64,000 nt of DNA from Paragonimus skrjabini miyazakii (lineage: Eukaryota > Platyhelminthes > Trematoda > Plagiorchiida > Troglotrematidae): the NCBI GenBank assembly GCA_014338405.1, contig JTDE01000245.1, positions 238,954 to 302,953 of the forward strand, in the 5' to 3' direction. Positions within the stretch are counted from its first letter, which is position 1; every line of letters starts with the position of its first letter. Below, in pieces: positions 1 to 12,725 of the stretch. The notes under the pieces were generated by a model, which saw only the letters and a list, made by a program, of their open reading frames with translations, searched no databases and was not told where the DNA came from. The position numbers and the translations under genes are program-made.

Positions 1-3000
1 TACAATATTTCATAGATCAAGGGAATAATCCAAGTGTCCCAGATTATAATAAAGTACTAATCCGCTTATCCAAGTTTTAGTCGGAAATAACTTCACTTGA
101 TTTCACCTGACCTGTCTAAATTATCACCTACTCGTAAGCCAGAACTTAAAGCCACATGAATGAGGATAAAACTTCAGATATCTTTAGGTCACTGCCACTG
201 TGCTAGAATGAAGAACAAGTGATTCCAGTAATCATCCGCTGCTTTGCGGTTTAGACTGTACCGGGGAATCAGAAGTTTGATGAGACACAAACAACAGAAG
301 CTTGTGATACCATAGCTGGATATAGATTGATCAGATCACTGTCGGGTTTAGAGTAGAATCCATCTTTTCAAACATCATCTTTCGGTTATAAACCCTGTGC
401 TGTTTCTAGGATGGAATCAAACCAGACAATAGTTAAAATTATGGCCTGTGACCGGGCCTGAGCGTGATCTTCATAGGGCCCTAAATCATTACAGGGACTC
501 CAAGAAGCCAGATAAATACGGTGGTCCCCAAAGAAATAGCTATTCTTGAAGGAAGTACCTGGGAAAAATAACCCTGGAGTTAATTCATGTAAGCATGTCA
601 TTTTCTTCAGCTGAATTTCGCGGGAATTTGTATAGCCTACTGACGAAAAGCTGTTTGCCTTTTCGGCTGCGCAAATTCGTGTTTCACAACCACAGCTCAT
701 ATATTTCGAACTTGTCAACCCTGTAATCTGAAGAATTTTCCAATTAAATTACATCATAACTGAGTGAACTGAAAATAGATAGGCGAAATAACTAAATTGC
801 AAGTATCTCTGATAAAGTTGATAAATTCAATGCGTTTGATGACATCCATTGTTAATTGTGGTGCGCAGTTTCTCGGTGAGCTTATATCTGGACAGAAAAT
901 TTCCAATTCCAAATAAACCTACAACATCAGTGCACATACATCTCAGAGCTCGCACACATATCACCACTGTCTAGAGCCTAAGGACATCAGTGTATCATTA
1001 AACGACTAGTCGTTGCAGGAACTTTACTTGTCTATTCCATGTTACCTAGACCACTGATATTGTCGCACATTTTATGGAATAAGTTATGATTCAACAGGAT
1101 ATTTGTTGTTAATAGAGAGATCACCTTAGGATATGTTTCATTTGACTTGCACCGTGAAATACGGACTATATCTAACAAAAATAGCCAACTCTGGAGTAAT
1201 TCACTGGCCCCACAAAATCAGGTTATCTGTTTGACTTACACAGAACATACATTTAGCATCCGGGTGTACTCAATCTAGAACAACCTACCAAACTCGGTCG
1301 TAACTACATCATTGACCGTTGAATTCAATCGGATACATGATGTACATATTCTGGACAATAAACCAAGGATTCACACAAATTTGCCCTTCTGGATCAATGC
1401 GGCAAACTCTCGACCTCTCACTGTTTATGCCAGCGAACTGGTTACAGCGCTATATGTTGCAACGATTGTTGTACGACTAAGAGGCAGCGGCTTTCTCTTC
1501 TGCACTCTTTCTGTCGCTGACCCCTTGAAACGGAATCAATCGTTCAACTTGTCCTTTATTCCTAACCCGTCCAAATCAGATTCCGACTTAAACAGATGTT
1601 CTCAACTTCTTCTAATCCACAAATTCCATAGGAATTTTTTTGCTCATGGCTATCCATTTTATTCAGCTGCTAGAAGTATCAGCATTTGCGCAATAATTTT
1701 ATTCACTCACTATTTTACACTAATTATATAAAACCAGAACTCACACAAACAACTCTGATATTGTGCTGTGGGCCAGTGCATTTGAGTGAAACACCCACGA
1801 CGAACCCATATTCTGATGTATCTTTTGTTTACTGGCTATTAGTGGGAAAATTAAAAAGCTGTTCTTACATTTCGTCAAGCCAGATTTGTTCGGACAAAAC
1901 ACAACAGAACAAGCAGAAAGGGAACGCTGTCATCTGTTTGTGCCATCTCCTGCACCGAATGTGTCAGCCTGTATCAGTATCATTTATGTTGTCCGGTTCC
2001 CAAACTGTAGCACACATCAACACAGGATAAGGTCGTTGAGCATCGAATCAGCAGTTCACACAACTGGATGATTCACTCATCTTGGCACGTGTCTTTTAAT
2101 TCAAGACTGCACTTGGCGCTAAGTTCTGCCGAAGTAGAAAATCTTGCTTCCATACTTTTATACGACTCGGGGCATGGAGATTTCGGCTGATTTAGTGAAA
2201 ATAATGTATCTTGAAAGACACTGTAAGGAACGCGATTAATATAACAACCACTGACAAGCTGTTTTAGGAGCAAAACTCGAGTCCAGTGCATTTTTTTCGA
2301 AATAGACTGATTGGAACGCCTATCTGAATGAGAAGGCTGCAATAAAATGCAAGTGATATTCAACCTGAAACTCATCCGACCCCTGACCACTCATTAATGG
2401 TGTGTTAAAATGCAATTCACGATCTATGGAGACAGCTTTTACCTAGCCAACTTCCTCCTCCTTAAAACGAAGCTTTAAACTTGTTTGGAATTCTTTCAAG
2501 ATTGTTTCATTTTGTTAATTGTTGTTGAAGCGAATGACTGAAGTTGTTTTTTACTTAGTAGGGTTAGAGGTTTTTTACTTGTGTATTTTATAAATCATTC
2601 ACTTGTGCCTTCAAATGAGTTAACATTTTGGGGCTGATGCAGTAGTATGCGGAGTAGACCATGTCGACAGCCTAATAACGCATAATTGTAGTGCTGTGTA
2701 TTGACAGGTCTATGTGTTTTCAGAAAACACTGACCTGTATTTCGTTGTACACTGCTGTGTAGCAATAGGGTGAAGTGTTTAGTTTAATACTGAAAGACGC
2801 GTATATAGTAATCTTGTATGGCGACGGCAGATGTCATCGATTTGTATACTTTATATGCGGCGAAACCAATTGTCTGTAGTTAGGGGTTGACTTGAAACAT
2901 AAAACTGATGTTCTGAGTGTACCGATAAGATTTTCAGTCTGGATAATCAGCAAATTAGTTGACATTCAGCCCATGGACACGAGAAAACTTTGGTTAACTG

Positions 3001-4550
3001 CTTTCATCCCAACGTTTTCGGTTACAAATCTACTGTCGCCATCTGTCAAATGCTTCATCATCTGGCCCTACCAATATGGATATAAACTGTATTCTGGTGG
3101 TATAAGTGGGCGTCAGCAGCAGGTTAGGTTTAACGAACACATGCCAATTTAGTCTATGCAAAAGATTCCATGATTCACTAGTTGACATTTTTCTGGCTAC
3201 TTTGTTAAATGAAAGATATTATTGTCATGCACGCTCAATCCGTAATGTCCAATCAATCATTGTATATGTAAGTGGATAGCCACGCTGTGATAAAACAAAA
3301 AGACTCGTAGGGGGGCTGAAAATAAAAACAGTTATACTTTTTTTGTTAAAACCTTGTACACGTCGGTGAATTTAGACCAAAAAATCGAGTGGGGATTGAT
3401 TGCGAGGTATCACAATCATTTTGTGCATCCTCATCAATCACAAAACATCCAAGTCAATAGAGCTTATGGGCCGAATTGAATCCGAATACCAATGTTCGTG
3501 CGTTTAGAAAAATCATTTTATGATAAATTCAAAGACACCGTTAGTTTTTGTTGTATGTGTAATTGTTGGTTATCAAGCAATATAGTTATTGTCTCAATTA
3601 ATTTTGCTAAGTGAGATAACAAAATATTGGCCAAGCTTTCAAAATTATCATATTGACCGACCATCAACAGATATTGAAACTGTTCAGTTAAACTTGTGTC
3701 TGTTTTCCCACAGTTTGTTACTGTGCTACTCCGTTGAGATACTCAGCCAATTTAAAGCATGCTCTCAGTCTATTAGCCCAGGAACTCGGACATTGTATCA
3801 AACATCATGGATTCCACAAGTGCATATGATGTTTCATGCGCAATGAAACGAACAATGCATATTAAACGGTCACATATGAAAGAACAGTGGGTTAATAAAA
3901 TCCGTTGGATTTAAGCCGCTGTGTTATTTGCTTCAGATATCTTTTTCATCGAACACCTTTCCAATCGCAGTTTCATAGTGACTGATTGTAAGCATCACGT
4001 CGTAAATTTAGGTAAAACGCTTAACGAAACTGACTGTGTAGGAGCCAGTTCGCAAAATCGTACTTGTGGAGGACACCCTCTTATAATTGAAGTGGTTATT
4101 CAAAATGCTTTAAAAACCTGAAAGTATAAGGTATGGTAAAAGGAAGAAAGAAACTCAGCCGGAGTTCGTAATCACAGTTTTGTTAGACTGAAAATACCAA
4201 TAGATCCATGTGCCTGTGCATACAACACGCTGAGGTATCATGTTGTTTTCAGACGATCACCTCTGTAAAAATTCAATTCCCAGATAAACAAGTGAACTTA
4301 AGGATACCGGTTGTGGGAAAAAGGCCACCTGTTCCTTCTAATAGCCAAAAAGCCTTGATCAATTTGTACAAACCTGGCACGTATTTCAGACTACCGACCA
4401 GAAATTATTCTTGAAAGTGCCTCAGAAAACATGCTCAAAACGATTATGATAACAGTGGTATTTCTTCATTTGTGTACAAACATTCACATGAATATATGTT
4501 GCCAAGCCTGAAAATACAATGAACGCGCTGGAAGTTTTAGGAGACCAAAT
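1..4550. other. Unique AT-rich DNA, no gene recognised
   Basis: Read on both strands. Open frames here reach 139 codons (1312-1731, plus) but have no domain, signal or splice pattern I could support. The only structure seen is one copy of an exact 46-bp repeat at 89-134, listed separately. Confidence 0.6.
89..134 (+). repeat. Exact 46-bp repeat, copy 1
   Basis: This stretch recurs without a mismatch at 4982-5027 in the same orientation. It begins AACTTCACTTGATTTCACC and ends with CACCTACTCG. The sequences on either side of the two copies do not match. The family is not recognised. Confidence 0.9.
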
Positions 4551-4554
4551 CATA

Positions 4555-4765
4555 AAAAAATCTTGACTTTGTCAGAACTCGAATTAGCGAGAGAAATAAC
4601 ACATCCAGACGTAGCAATCGCCCTATCAGCTTACCCACGAAGCTACGTCGGGAGCTCAAAAATTCCCCATTTTGACTCGGACACCAAGCCATCCTATATT
4701 CAGTCCATCAAATAATTTAGAGGACTGACCATCCTGACAGATCCTTACATATGATTTCAACTAAA
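4555..4765 (-). repeat. Family-B tRNA-like repeat, degraded copy
   Basis: On the minus strand this reads a body segment, then GAGCTCC, then GTAGCTTCG and a tRNA-like stretch with a worn A box (GGGTAAGCTGATAGGG) and a worn B box (CTAATTCGAGTTC). The same order occurs in the copies at 34.56, 34.81 and 36.4 kb. It is the most diverged of the four larger copies. The family is named here only for convenience. Confidence 0.6.
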
Positions 4766-4981
4766 TCCTCCAAAACTACTGTTGAACCGCCAAACTAATA
4801 ATAAAGTTTTCACACTACTCACATTTAACCACAGCCGATCTTCAAAAAAACCGAATTGACAATCAAGTTGCCTCACTGTTTGTCCTGCTGAACTACATCT
4901 GCTGAAAAACACAACATATTACCTGTATTAGTCCAGTCCCCTGTATTACGTTTGGCATAGTATATACTTAAAATATTTCAC

Positions 4982-5027
4982 AACTTCACTTGATTTCACC
5001 TGACCTGTCTAAATTATCACCTACTCG
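4982..5027 (+). repeat. Exact 46-bp repeat, copy 2
   Basis: Identical to 89-134 over 46 bases, with unrelated flanks. It lies about 120 bases before a family-A repeat, but the first copy has no such neighbour, so it is not simply part of family A. Confidence 0.9.
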
Positions 5028-5144
5028 CATTTTGGTCGTTTGGTTCATATTGTTTGTAATGCAGTTAATAATTTTTATTTTGCTGTTTTGATCCAAACAA
5101 GGACATCTAAAATAAATCAGTTTAATGTGTTATTTAAGTAATCT

Positions 5145-5395
5145 TGTTTCATGAGGCAACCGTTTTGACCACTACGCCATTGACCTCAGATTATGCACGA
5201 CCGAATTATCATATGTGAACACTCAACTACTTTCGCTTGTGATTAATGATCAGATTGTCCGATCATCTCGAGAGAAGATACACGGTTACTGCTTGTTAAC
5301 TGGAATAGATAATCCCGCGATTAAGACTTCCTAGGTGGATCAAAATCCCCAGTCTCACTGAACTTGCTAGGCCACATTTTAGATTACTGATGAGT
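5145..5395 (-). repeat. Family-A tRNA-like SINE, head part
   Basis: On the minus strand it contains the family-A head (GGCCTAGCAAGTTCAGTGAG, a CTCTCGAGA site, then TCACAAGCGAAAGT) and runs into the tRNA-like segment (TCAATGGCGTAGTGGTC, then GGTTGCCTCATGAAA), where it breaks off. The 3' body seen in other copies is missing. The head also holds A-box-like and B-box-like words (TGGCCTAGCAAGT and GGATTTTGATCC). Confidence 0.7.
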
Positions 5396-8290
5396 TTTAT
5401 CGTGTTATTGTTTTACTAGAAATTACTAAAATGTCAAAGTTTTAACATTAGCATCATAAAGAACGAGGTCGGGAATCAAAGGCTGGTTGATCGAGTTACA
5501 TAACTGTGTTTTACAAACGATTCTGAACTTAGCGACTTCCAGACAAAAATCTTCAACAATTCGCAACCTAAAGGTTGCGAATTATCCCATATATGCATAT
5601 ACAAGCAAACAAACTTATATCGCAACAGGATAGATAATTTTGCACCAGATAAAAGCTTTCTGATAAAACTGCTCACCAGATCCCTCCCTCATACTTCAAA
5701 TCAGATTGAAGCCACGAATGTGTGATTGGTTTAGCTAAAAGAACCATCTGCAAGACGACGGATCACAGCAACTTAGAGGGTGATTTTCAAGGTTCTACTT
5801 TACTTACTGTGATGCGGTTTTCTAATAACAAGGTTGTTTGCTTACGACTGACTCAAACGTTCGTTGAAGTACACATGGTTTACCCAACTTGAATCCTTCC
5901 GTTATGCTTGCCACTTCAATGTTTTAATACACGGCTGTCCAACTGAGTGCTTACTCACGGAGATTAATAAATCACTTCTGTGCGTGACATTTGTTCGGCA
6001 TTCGATGTGTGTCTAGTGTTCTATTCGGAAGAAAACTAATGTAAAGTCTGTTGATATGGAAAGGCCTTGAGAAGAGGTGAGTGATGTTTAATTCAGATCA
6101 ACAAATTATCATTGTTTTTCGGTCAATTCGCACACACAGTGCTTACATGGGTTTATAATTCGCTATAGTACTTTGTGAATGGTGACCGAAAAGAAGGTAT
6201 GAATCAGTAACGGGAGTAGTTATGACATGTAAACGTACAACTGAATGGAAAAATGTTGTTAGCCGATTAAAAGTTGAGTGAGTTACTCGAAAACTATTCG
6301 TTTGTTTCCATTAGTTTTCTAGTAAACCTGTCTTAACAAAAATGTATTTGTTTCAGTACTAACTCATCCTTCGAACATAACGTAGATAACTGAACAGCTG
6401 TTTTCAACATGCAGCAACTATGCTAACTGTCCTGTTGCATTGGAAAACTTGGCTCACTAAACTCCATTTCAATTCCTCGACAATAATGGTCAGCCTGATT
6501 GTTACATTTAGGTTAGAGGTATTAGCAACATTTATGAACCGGCTAAAGGATCTTTACTGCAAAGTTACACTTTAGTTGCAACTGAATATTTCAATTTATG
6601 ATAATTAGCTCAGAGAGAGACAGTGAGAGAGATTGTAATTTGTGTTTGACAAGTCTAACCGTTCGGAATGGAAGAGTGACCCCTTTTTGTATATGCAACC
6701 ATGTAAATATTTATTCCTGCACCCACATCGGATGACATCAACTGTTGAGTAACAACGAGACTCTAGAACTCTACAGTTGCACACTAAGGGTTAACCTAAT
6801 TCCATCATTGATTTTTTAAAACCAGACGTTTGTACCTTGTAGTAATAAATATAAACTACTCATCGGCCATGTAAAGCCATGTCCACCATTTACTTTACTG
6901 ATTGGCATAAGATCTTAAGTAGTCACATGGTTACTTAGCGCAAACAATTAAGACTAGTTAACAGTAAGGATGTCCTCTTTCTTATGGCGCCTGGCTGTCA
7001 TTTCCAACTCCGTTGTTAAACTGAACAGTGTGATTACTTTGTTTTAGAGTCGGAAGTTTTGTTATCAGTTACATCTTTCTTTGCCCCTCAAAAACTAGAA
7101 TTATGGGTTATTCATCTTTCTTCGTTTAAGTTGTAATTTCGAATCGCAGCGAACATTTCACCCAGAGATATTAATGCCAGCTATGACGATAGTGCTTTAT
7201 GTTCTTCATTTAGCAGTTTCTATACTAGTTTTGTTTATCAAGTATAGTATAACCAAATATTTTGGATAAACAGACTGAGATAAAATGACAACGTTTACCA
7301 GTCTGCTCTAATTATGGCTTGTACAACCCGTTGAATATCTACCAAGACGTTCTCTTCACAATAACACTGTGGCAAATGATGTTCTAAAACTGATAATTAA
7401 AAGTTACTTGAAGCTTTCTGTAGACAGAACAGTTGGTAAAGTGAATGGTACGTATTATACATTCTACTCCTTGTCATTTTGTGGACAAAACGTTACATTA
7501 TGTATTCTCAATGTTATGAATTGTTTCATCATACTTGTTTATCATGATGCTCACGTTTCCTAAACTTATACTAACCGAGGTAATTGTATCTTGCTACTCA
7601 ATGGTGCTATCTTATAAATACAACGTTCCAAAAGGGTATTTTGAATTGTTGATTCGATTCTAAACAGCCAATTAGGCTTTCCATCTCGGATGCGCATTAT
7701 CGTTGAGAATAAACGAAAAGATAACAACTGAACGTCTGAGTACAAGTTTTCCAAGATATTTTCTATGTCGGTGACGTTTGACTGAATGTTCTACAAATGT
7801 CATTTGAACCCATTTGATGCGGGCAGTTAACTTATTTTCGAATTGTTCCTGGTTAGGTTGAAACAATTTCCTGGAGTGCATCACTATCAAACCTTTTACA
7901 AGCCTCCAGAGATAGCGTCGCGTAATTTCTTATTACGAGAAAATAAACTATTTAGCCTTTTGTTTCACACGGTTCTAAAGCATAGCCAGAATAGTACGTT
8001 ATTCAACTGTAAGAAAGAATCGATCCATTGATGATTCATCACTTTCATATTTTGCAGTTGTTTGAGGATTTATTTATCTCGAAGGTAATCGATCAACACT
8101 GACTACCAAATTAACCTGAAAATGAAATAAACTTTCTTGAAACCCTAAATGGCCTTGACATTTAAACGGGGTACCATAAATGATTAGCCTAGTTGTTGAA
8201 GAAAAAACCAATGTAAAACGTCATTTCTTCGAACGAATCCTCCACCATATTGTACCGAAAAGTCATCCAATAAAGCACAATCTTTATTGT
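5396..8290. other. Unique AT-rich DNA with one perfect hairpin
   Basis: No gene or mobile element recognised. A perfect 11-bp hairpin lies at 5558-5583. A short stretch near 6070-6100 resembles the 3' end of family A (GTGAGTGATGTTTAAT), too little to call a copy. Confidence 0.55.
5558..5583. repeat. Perfect inverted repeat, 11-bp arms
   Basis: AATTCGCAACC pairs with GGTTGCGAATT across a TAAA loop. No neighbouring gene or element explains it. Confidence 0.85.
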
Positions 8291-8790
8291 CCAACACGCT
8301 GGTTACCACGCTACGTGCGCGCTCGCGTTTATGAATCAGAATTTCAGTCTACAACACCCCGCGGTTTCTGCTCACAGGCCGTGTGCACTTCTGCCCGGTT
8401 TATGTGGGTGATCGACGCCTCCTATCAGGAGGTTTCCCGCTTGCCATACCGCGTCCGTTAGTCCGATCTCGTTGAACGGGGGCTCGTCCGGTCACTCGTG
8501 TTGTCAGCACAATGTGCCCTTTGGGCTTTGACCGTATTCTACGACCATGTCGAGATATTCCTCCGAGTGTTGGAATAATCGCGCCCCCGATCTGGTCGAC
8601 CATCCCATTTTTATCTGCCATCTCTCGCCCACTGGTCCGGTCCAGTTGAGTGCTGACTCATCCGGTCGGCCCTGCTGTCCCCAATCCGCTCGCTGTGGGC
8701 TTTCGAACGTAACTCGCCCTCGCGTTGAGGTGCTTCGCCGAGTGTTGGAATACTCGCACGTCCGGTTTGATAATCCACCGAAATATGCTA
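8290..8790. other. GC- and CpG-rich island
   Basis: This half kilobase is far richer in G+C and in CG dinucleotides than the AT-rich DNA on both sides. It contains a two-unit tandem repeat (next entry) and a small CCTCC/GGAGG hairpin near 8418-8432. Frames run open on both strands (8180-8461 plus, 8400-8621 minus, 8547-8801 plus), as expected where AT-rich stop codons are scarce, and none shows a recognisable domain. It could be a promoter CpG island, a satellite fragment or the GC-rich end of an unrecognised element. Confidence 0.6.
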
Positions 8791-8830
8791 TTGTGGACTA
8801 ACTTTTAGAGACCAAATAACTTATAGGCGC
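8483..8830 (+). repeat. Two diverged tandem units of ~175 bp
   Basis: CTCGTCCGGTC at 8483 corresponds to CTCATCCGGTC at 8657. A GTGGGCTTT-type word follows in both. The word CCGAGTGTTGGAATA occurs exactly at 8563 and 8738. The offset is 174-175 bases throughout, so these are two units of one tandem repeat. The right end of unit 2 is uncertain. Confidence 0.7.
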
Positions 8831-10790
8831 ACACTTTACGCCTGAAATTTGGCGTTGTTTCCAAGACCACTGTCGTGAAAGTGATGTTATCGGCTACAGG
8901 CTAAGGGCTGAAAAGTAAACATATTTCAACGAAAAAACCGAGCTATGGCATTTCTCATCTTCATTTGGCATATCTGCTGGAGACAGGCGACTGTATTAAA
9001 AACTGTCACAGTTTAGACAAACGGTGTGGCGAACAAGTTGGTTTTCAGTCAATCACTACCAGGCTGAATATACAACAAGTATGCAAAGCGGTTTGGATCA
9101 TTACAACAAAAATCATCATAATACATTTGTCTTCAAGAAGTGTACATGGTGAGCCACAACCTTGCCAGCCCCACATCACCAGCAGGTGTGTCAACGAGTA
9201 AAAGTTTCTGCACACAGTTACAGCTATGCAACCTGCTAAGCATGTCGTGTTTATCTCAACGTTTGCGCCACTCGCTCAAAACGTGCACTAGCACAACGTT
9301 AACGGAACGAAGTTTACGAGGAAGCTAGCGAAAATTTCGACCGTCTGCTTTATCGGTCACATGAAACTATGGTATGTTCTAGGAATTTGTCTCTGTGTGA
9401 CTGAACGAATTTGACCACTATACGTAAAAGGTTACGGATCACCTTGTCTGGCCAACATCTTTGAAGCGGTCTCACTATATATAAAATATACCGAAGACTG
9501 AGTCATTAGTCAACATGTAATCATGAATTTCGACCAGTGATCTCTCGGGCTTTATCAGATTTTCTATAAGTTAACAATAAAAGATAAGAGTATACAAAAA
9601 TTCTTTTTGGACTAACTGGTTCTTTCATGGTTTATAAGGAGATTTTCTACTGTCTAATACTCAAATATTTTAAACTATTTTGTTTAGGACATAAGTTTGA
9701 AGTTTGTATTTGTTTGGTAAATAAACTATCATTTCAAGCCATATGCCGTGTCGATCGGAAAACTATCTCCTCTACCGGAAACGGTCAAGTCAGGAAACTT
9801 CAGTTTTCAATGAAAGCTTGTTGAACTGAACAAGACAGTTTCATGCATTCCCTGCGCATAATTTGATTGACGACCTGTCTGCATTGTTAACAGTTTAGCT
9901 TTTCACAGTATCCTCGACAGTAGACTGAGGAATTTCGTGTCATACACAAGACGTATATTCCGGCTGCGATGAACTTTGGTTGTTTTTCCGGCAATCACAA
10001 TAATGTTCAAGCTGAGTGGAGTCTGATGATAGATGTATCAAGGATAACGTTTTAATTCCCCCCCGAAAATGGAAACTTGCTTGCTGTCTGGTAAATTGGT
10101 GGTTTTGCCTTATTTGTTTCAAATTTGCTAACCGAATCGAAAAAGAATATTTTCGCACACCATTTATGTGCTTCTCAAGATTGCTGGCTTATACATTGCA
10201 CACTTTCACGTGACGTCTAGCATAGGTACATTTGCGGTTACCTTGATCAGCGCGCATAACCAAGACTGATCAGAGTCATTCCCTATAACTTTGCCACGCT
10301 TAAATACAATCACATTTTGTGTAAAGACCGATCAAGAATACATCAGCATGATTGCTCTAACCCACTGTCGCAGAGACTTAACGGGCTGTAACATGATCCA
10401 CGTCGGTAGTAAACTTTCGTGCGTTTTCGTCAACCTCGATTTACACAATACGGGTACTTGGCACGCATTCAAATATTGTGACTAATTCCGATCGCGGTCC
10501 ACATTGACTAAGGAAAAGTCCGAAAATCTGACAAAATTTAGGACGCTGTAAGCGGTTTCGTTCATCAGTTGTTCACTTTCTTCTTCGAGTCATATGTCTC
10601 GGGTTGAGTGGTGGTATAATATCACTATTCCCACTTGGTTCGGTATTTTTCTACTACCGATCTAATACATTGATCAGTGCGCTGTAAACAGACGGATTTC
10701 CATTGCTGCTCCACACGCCGGTCTTTCCGAACAAAGTTCATCCAATCCTCAGTAATACTGAAGTGAGGCAGGTCAGGGTTTGAGTAACTT
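8831..10790. other. Unique DNA, nothing recognised
   Basis: No gene, RNA or mobile element could be supported on either strand; open frames are short and overlap one another on both strands. Confidence 0.5.
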
Positions 10791-10794
10791 CGAT

Positions 10795-11110
10795 CCCAAA
10801 ATCACTCACGAATGATAGCAGCTTTCTTAGTCAGACAGACATTCCACTCGGCCTCTTTTGAGAGAAGTAAAGTACGGGTTTTATTCATGTTAGACCTCTT
10901 CAGCATTGAATATTCTTACCAAGGTCCGGATCAGAATTTCGGCCACGATTCCACCAGGCAACCGCGTTGGCCAATACGCTATTGATATCACCTTAGACAC
11001 GACTGAATTATCACATGCGAATTCTCAGCCACATTCACGCATGAGGTATACTCAGATTGTCTGATCGCCTCAAGCCCTAATGAGAGAAAAACTCAATTAA
11101 AGTATGTCTT
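10795..11110 (-). repeat. Family-A SINE copy, diverged
   Basis: From left to right on the plus strand it shows the reverse complement of the family-A 3' body (CACTCACGAATGATAGCAGC), the tRNA-like segment (GGCCACGATTCC, AGGCAACCGCGTTGGCC) and the head (GACTGAATTATCACATG, GTCTGATCGCCTC). Its head faces the head of the plus-strand copy that follows. Confidence 0.65.
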
Positions 11111-11179
11111 TCTTGCAAAGCTGAAAGGTGTTGGAGATTGTGAGTGAGGTTTAATTTATATGAAACAAAATCTTCTACT

Positions 11180-11520
11180 GGTCTCCAGTAATGAAAATAC
11201 GGCTCAACAACAAAATGATTTATGATTTCACTTTGGACAGAAGTCCTTCCTAGTCGTGGGATTATCGATTAGGTTTAACCGGACAGATACTTTATCTCCT
11301 CTCAACGTGATCCGGTGATCTAAGTATTGTTCATAAACAAGTGCGGCTAAAATGTTGTATAATAAGTTGGCCTTGCCAAATACATTTCTAATGGCGCAGT
11401 GATCAACACAGTTGCCAAGTAGAAGTGTGTTCTGCGTTCTAATTCCGATCGTGGCAGATATAAGCACAAATGCCGAACCTCAACAAAAGCGTGATTCCAG
11501 CCTGATGCTTCCTTTCGAAA
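11180..11520 (+). repeat. Family-A SINE copy, near full length
   Basis: Order on the plus strand: head (CTCCAGTAATG, CTAGTCGTGGGATTATCGAT, TCCTCTCAACGTGATCCGG), tRNA-like segment (AATGGCGCAGTGATCAACAC, GTTGCC, then GTTCTAATTCCGATCGTGGC) and body (GCCTGATGCTTCCTTTCGAAA). It lies head-to-head with the preceding minus copy. The long minus-strand frame over it is a chance frame through the SINE. Confidence 0.7.
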
Positions 11521-12162
11521 CAGTCACGAACACAACAGCTGTGGTCGGTTGCGGATGATCGATTTATATTGCTCTCTTCCATCTAGGGTCGAGTATTTAC
11601 AGGAAAACAATACGCTCATGAATAACACGTTTTCAAAACATGATACTACCAGCCGTCCTTTAGTGAATGTCCAGCTAAAATAACCGTAACTGGAAGATAA
11701 ATGTGTTTTCGGAAGACAGTCACTTTGGATCTCATTGCTTCGGTAATAGTCTGGTAACTTGTTAATATCAGCTAGTACATTGCGATGACGTTCGATCAAT
11801 GTGAGGGTTCTTTCAGGTATCCCATACGTGTGCGCTTTATGATCAAGAAGCATAGAAAATTAGACGGACCGAGTTCTCATGCATTGTACCCAGCTTAGTA
11901 TCACATGGACCGCTGATATCAGAACAAAATACTCAAACTGCCCTTCGAATCAGCGTCCTGCACGACGTGCGGTCAGTCATTCGAACTACAGCAGATGAAC
12001 GAGAAGGCCGCGAGCCTATAATATGATTGGCTGACCAAGTTAGATTTACTGAATGTTGTGGGTAATTTTCAGTAAAGGTTTACCCACATTCTATACATGC
12101 TTCTTGGTTTTTGTGCAATTTCTACGAACCACTGTAGTTGGAAATTAACAAGTATACTATTA

Positions 12163-12548
12163 CTGATTTCATCCACAACTGATCTCATCTGTCGTATTCC
12201 CATAGATTCCCATTTCCAGTCAGCCAATTTCAAAAAAAGGCATTAGACTCGAGCTTCGCCTTCATTAGAGCTCGTCACTAGTGCATATCCTTGCCACGCC
12301 TGAAGTTAAAACTTCGGCCACGTTTTTATGAGGCAACCGTGTTGATCGTAAATTAGACGGAACCAAATTATCATATTTGGCCGCTTAGCCACTTTCGTCT
12401 ATGAGTGATGATAAGGGCGCCAGTCCGCCTCGAGAGGAAACACAATAACTGTTGTGTTAACTACAGTCGGTAAACCGTCGACTAGGATTTCTGAGACAGG
12501 TTAAATTTTCCGATCTTATTAAACCTGAACTTGATAAATGTCAAACTG
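12163..12548 (-). repeat. Family-A SINE, near full length
   Basis: Reverse-complement body (CATCCACAACTGATCTCATC, a TCGAGCTTCG word and TTAGAGCTCGTC), tRNA-like segment (CTTCGGCCACG, GAGGCAACCGTGTTGATCG) and a long head (CACTTTCGTCTATGAGTGATG, CGCCTCGAGAGG, TGTTAACTACAGTCGG). The same-strand copy at 12549 follows directly, so these two form a direct tandem. Confidence 0.7.
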
Positions 12549-12725
12549 AACACTACTCACACTTGATTGCAGTCTTCGCATTCAGGTAGACTTTCTAGCT
12601 TCCTCTTTCGGTCTTGTTAGAGCTCGTCAGTATTGATTATCCTTGCCACGGCGGGGTTAGATCTCTGGCTAAGCTTTTCTGAGACAACCGTATGCTATTG
12701 ACAGGAGTTGGGCATAGCTCTAACA
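12549..12725 (-). repeat. Family-A SINE, partial copy in tandem
   Basis: Begins with the reverse complement of the family-A 3' end (GAACACTACTCACACTTGAT), then TTAGAGCTCGTCAG, CCTTGCCACG and a worn tRNA-like segment. The head is lost or unrecognisable after about 12725. Confidence 0.65.

Noticed and set aside
11228..11467. 79-codon minus-strand frame
   Set aside because: It lies wholly within a plus-strand family-A SINE copy.
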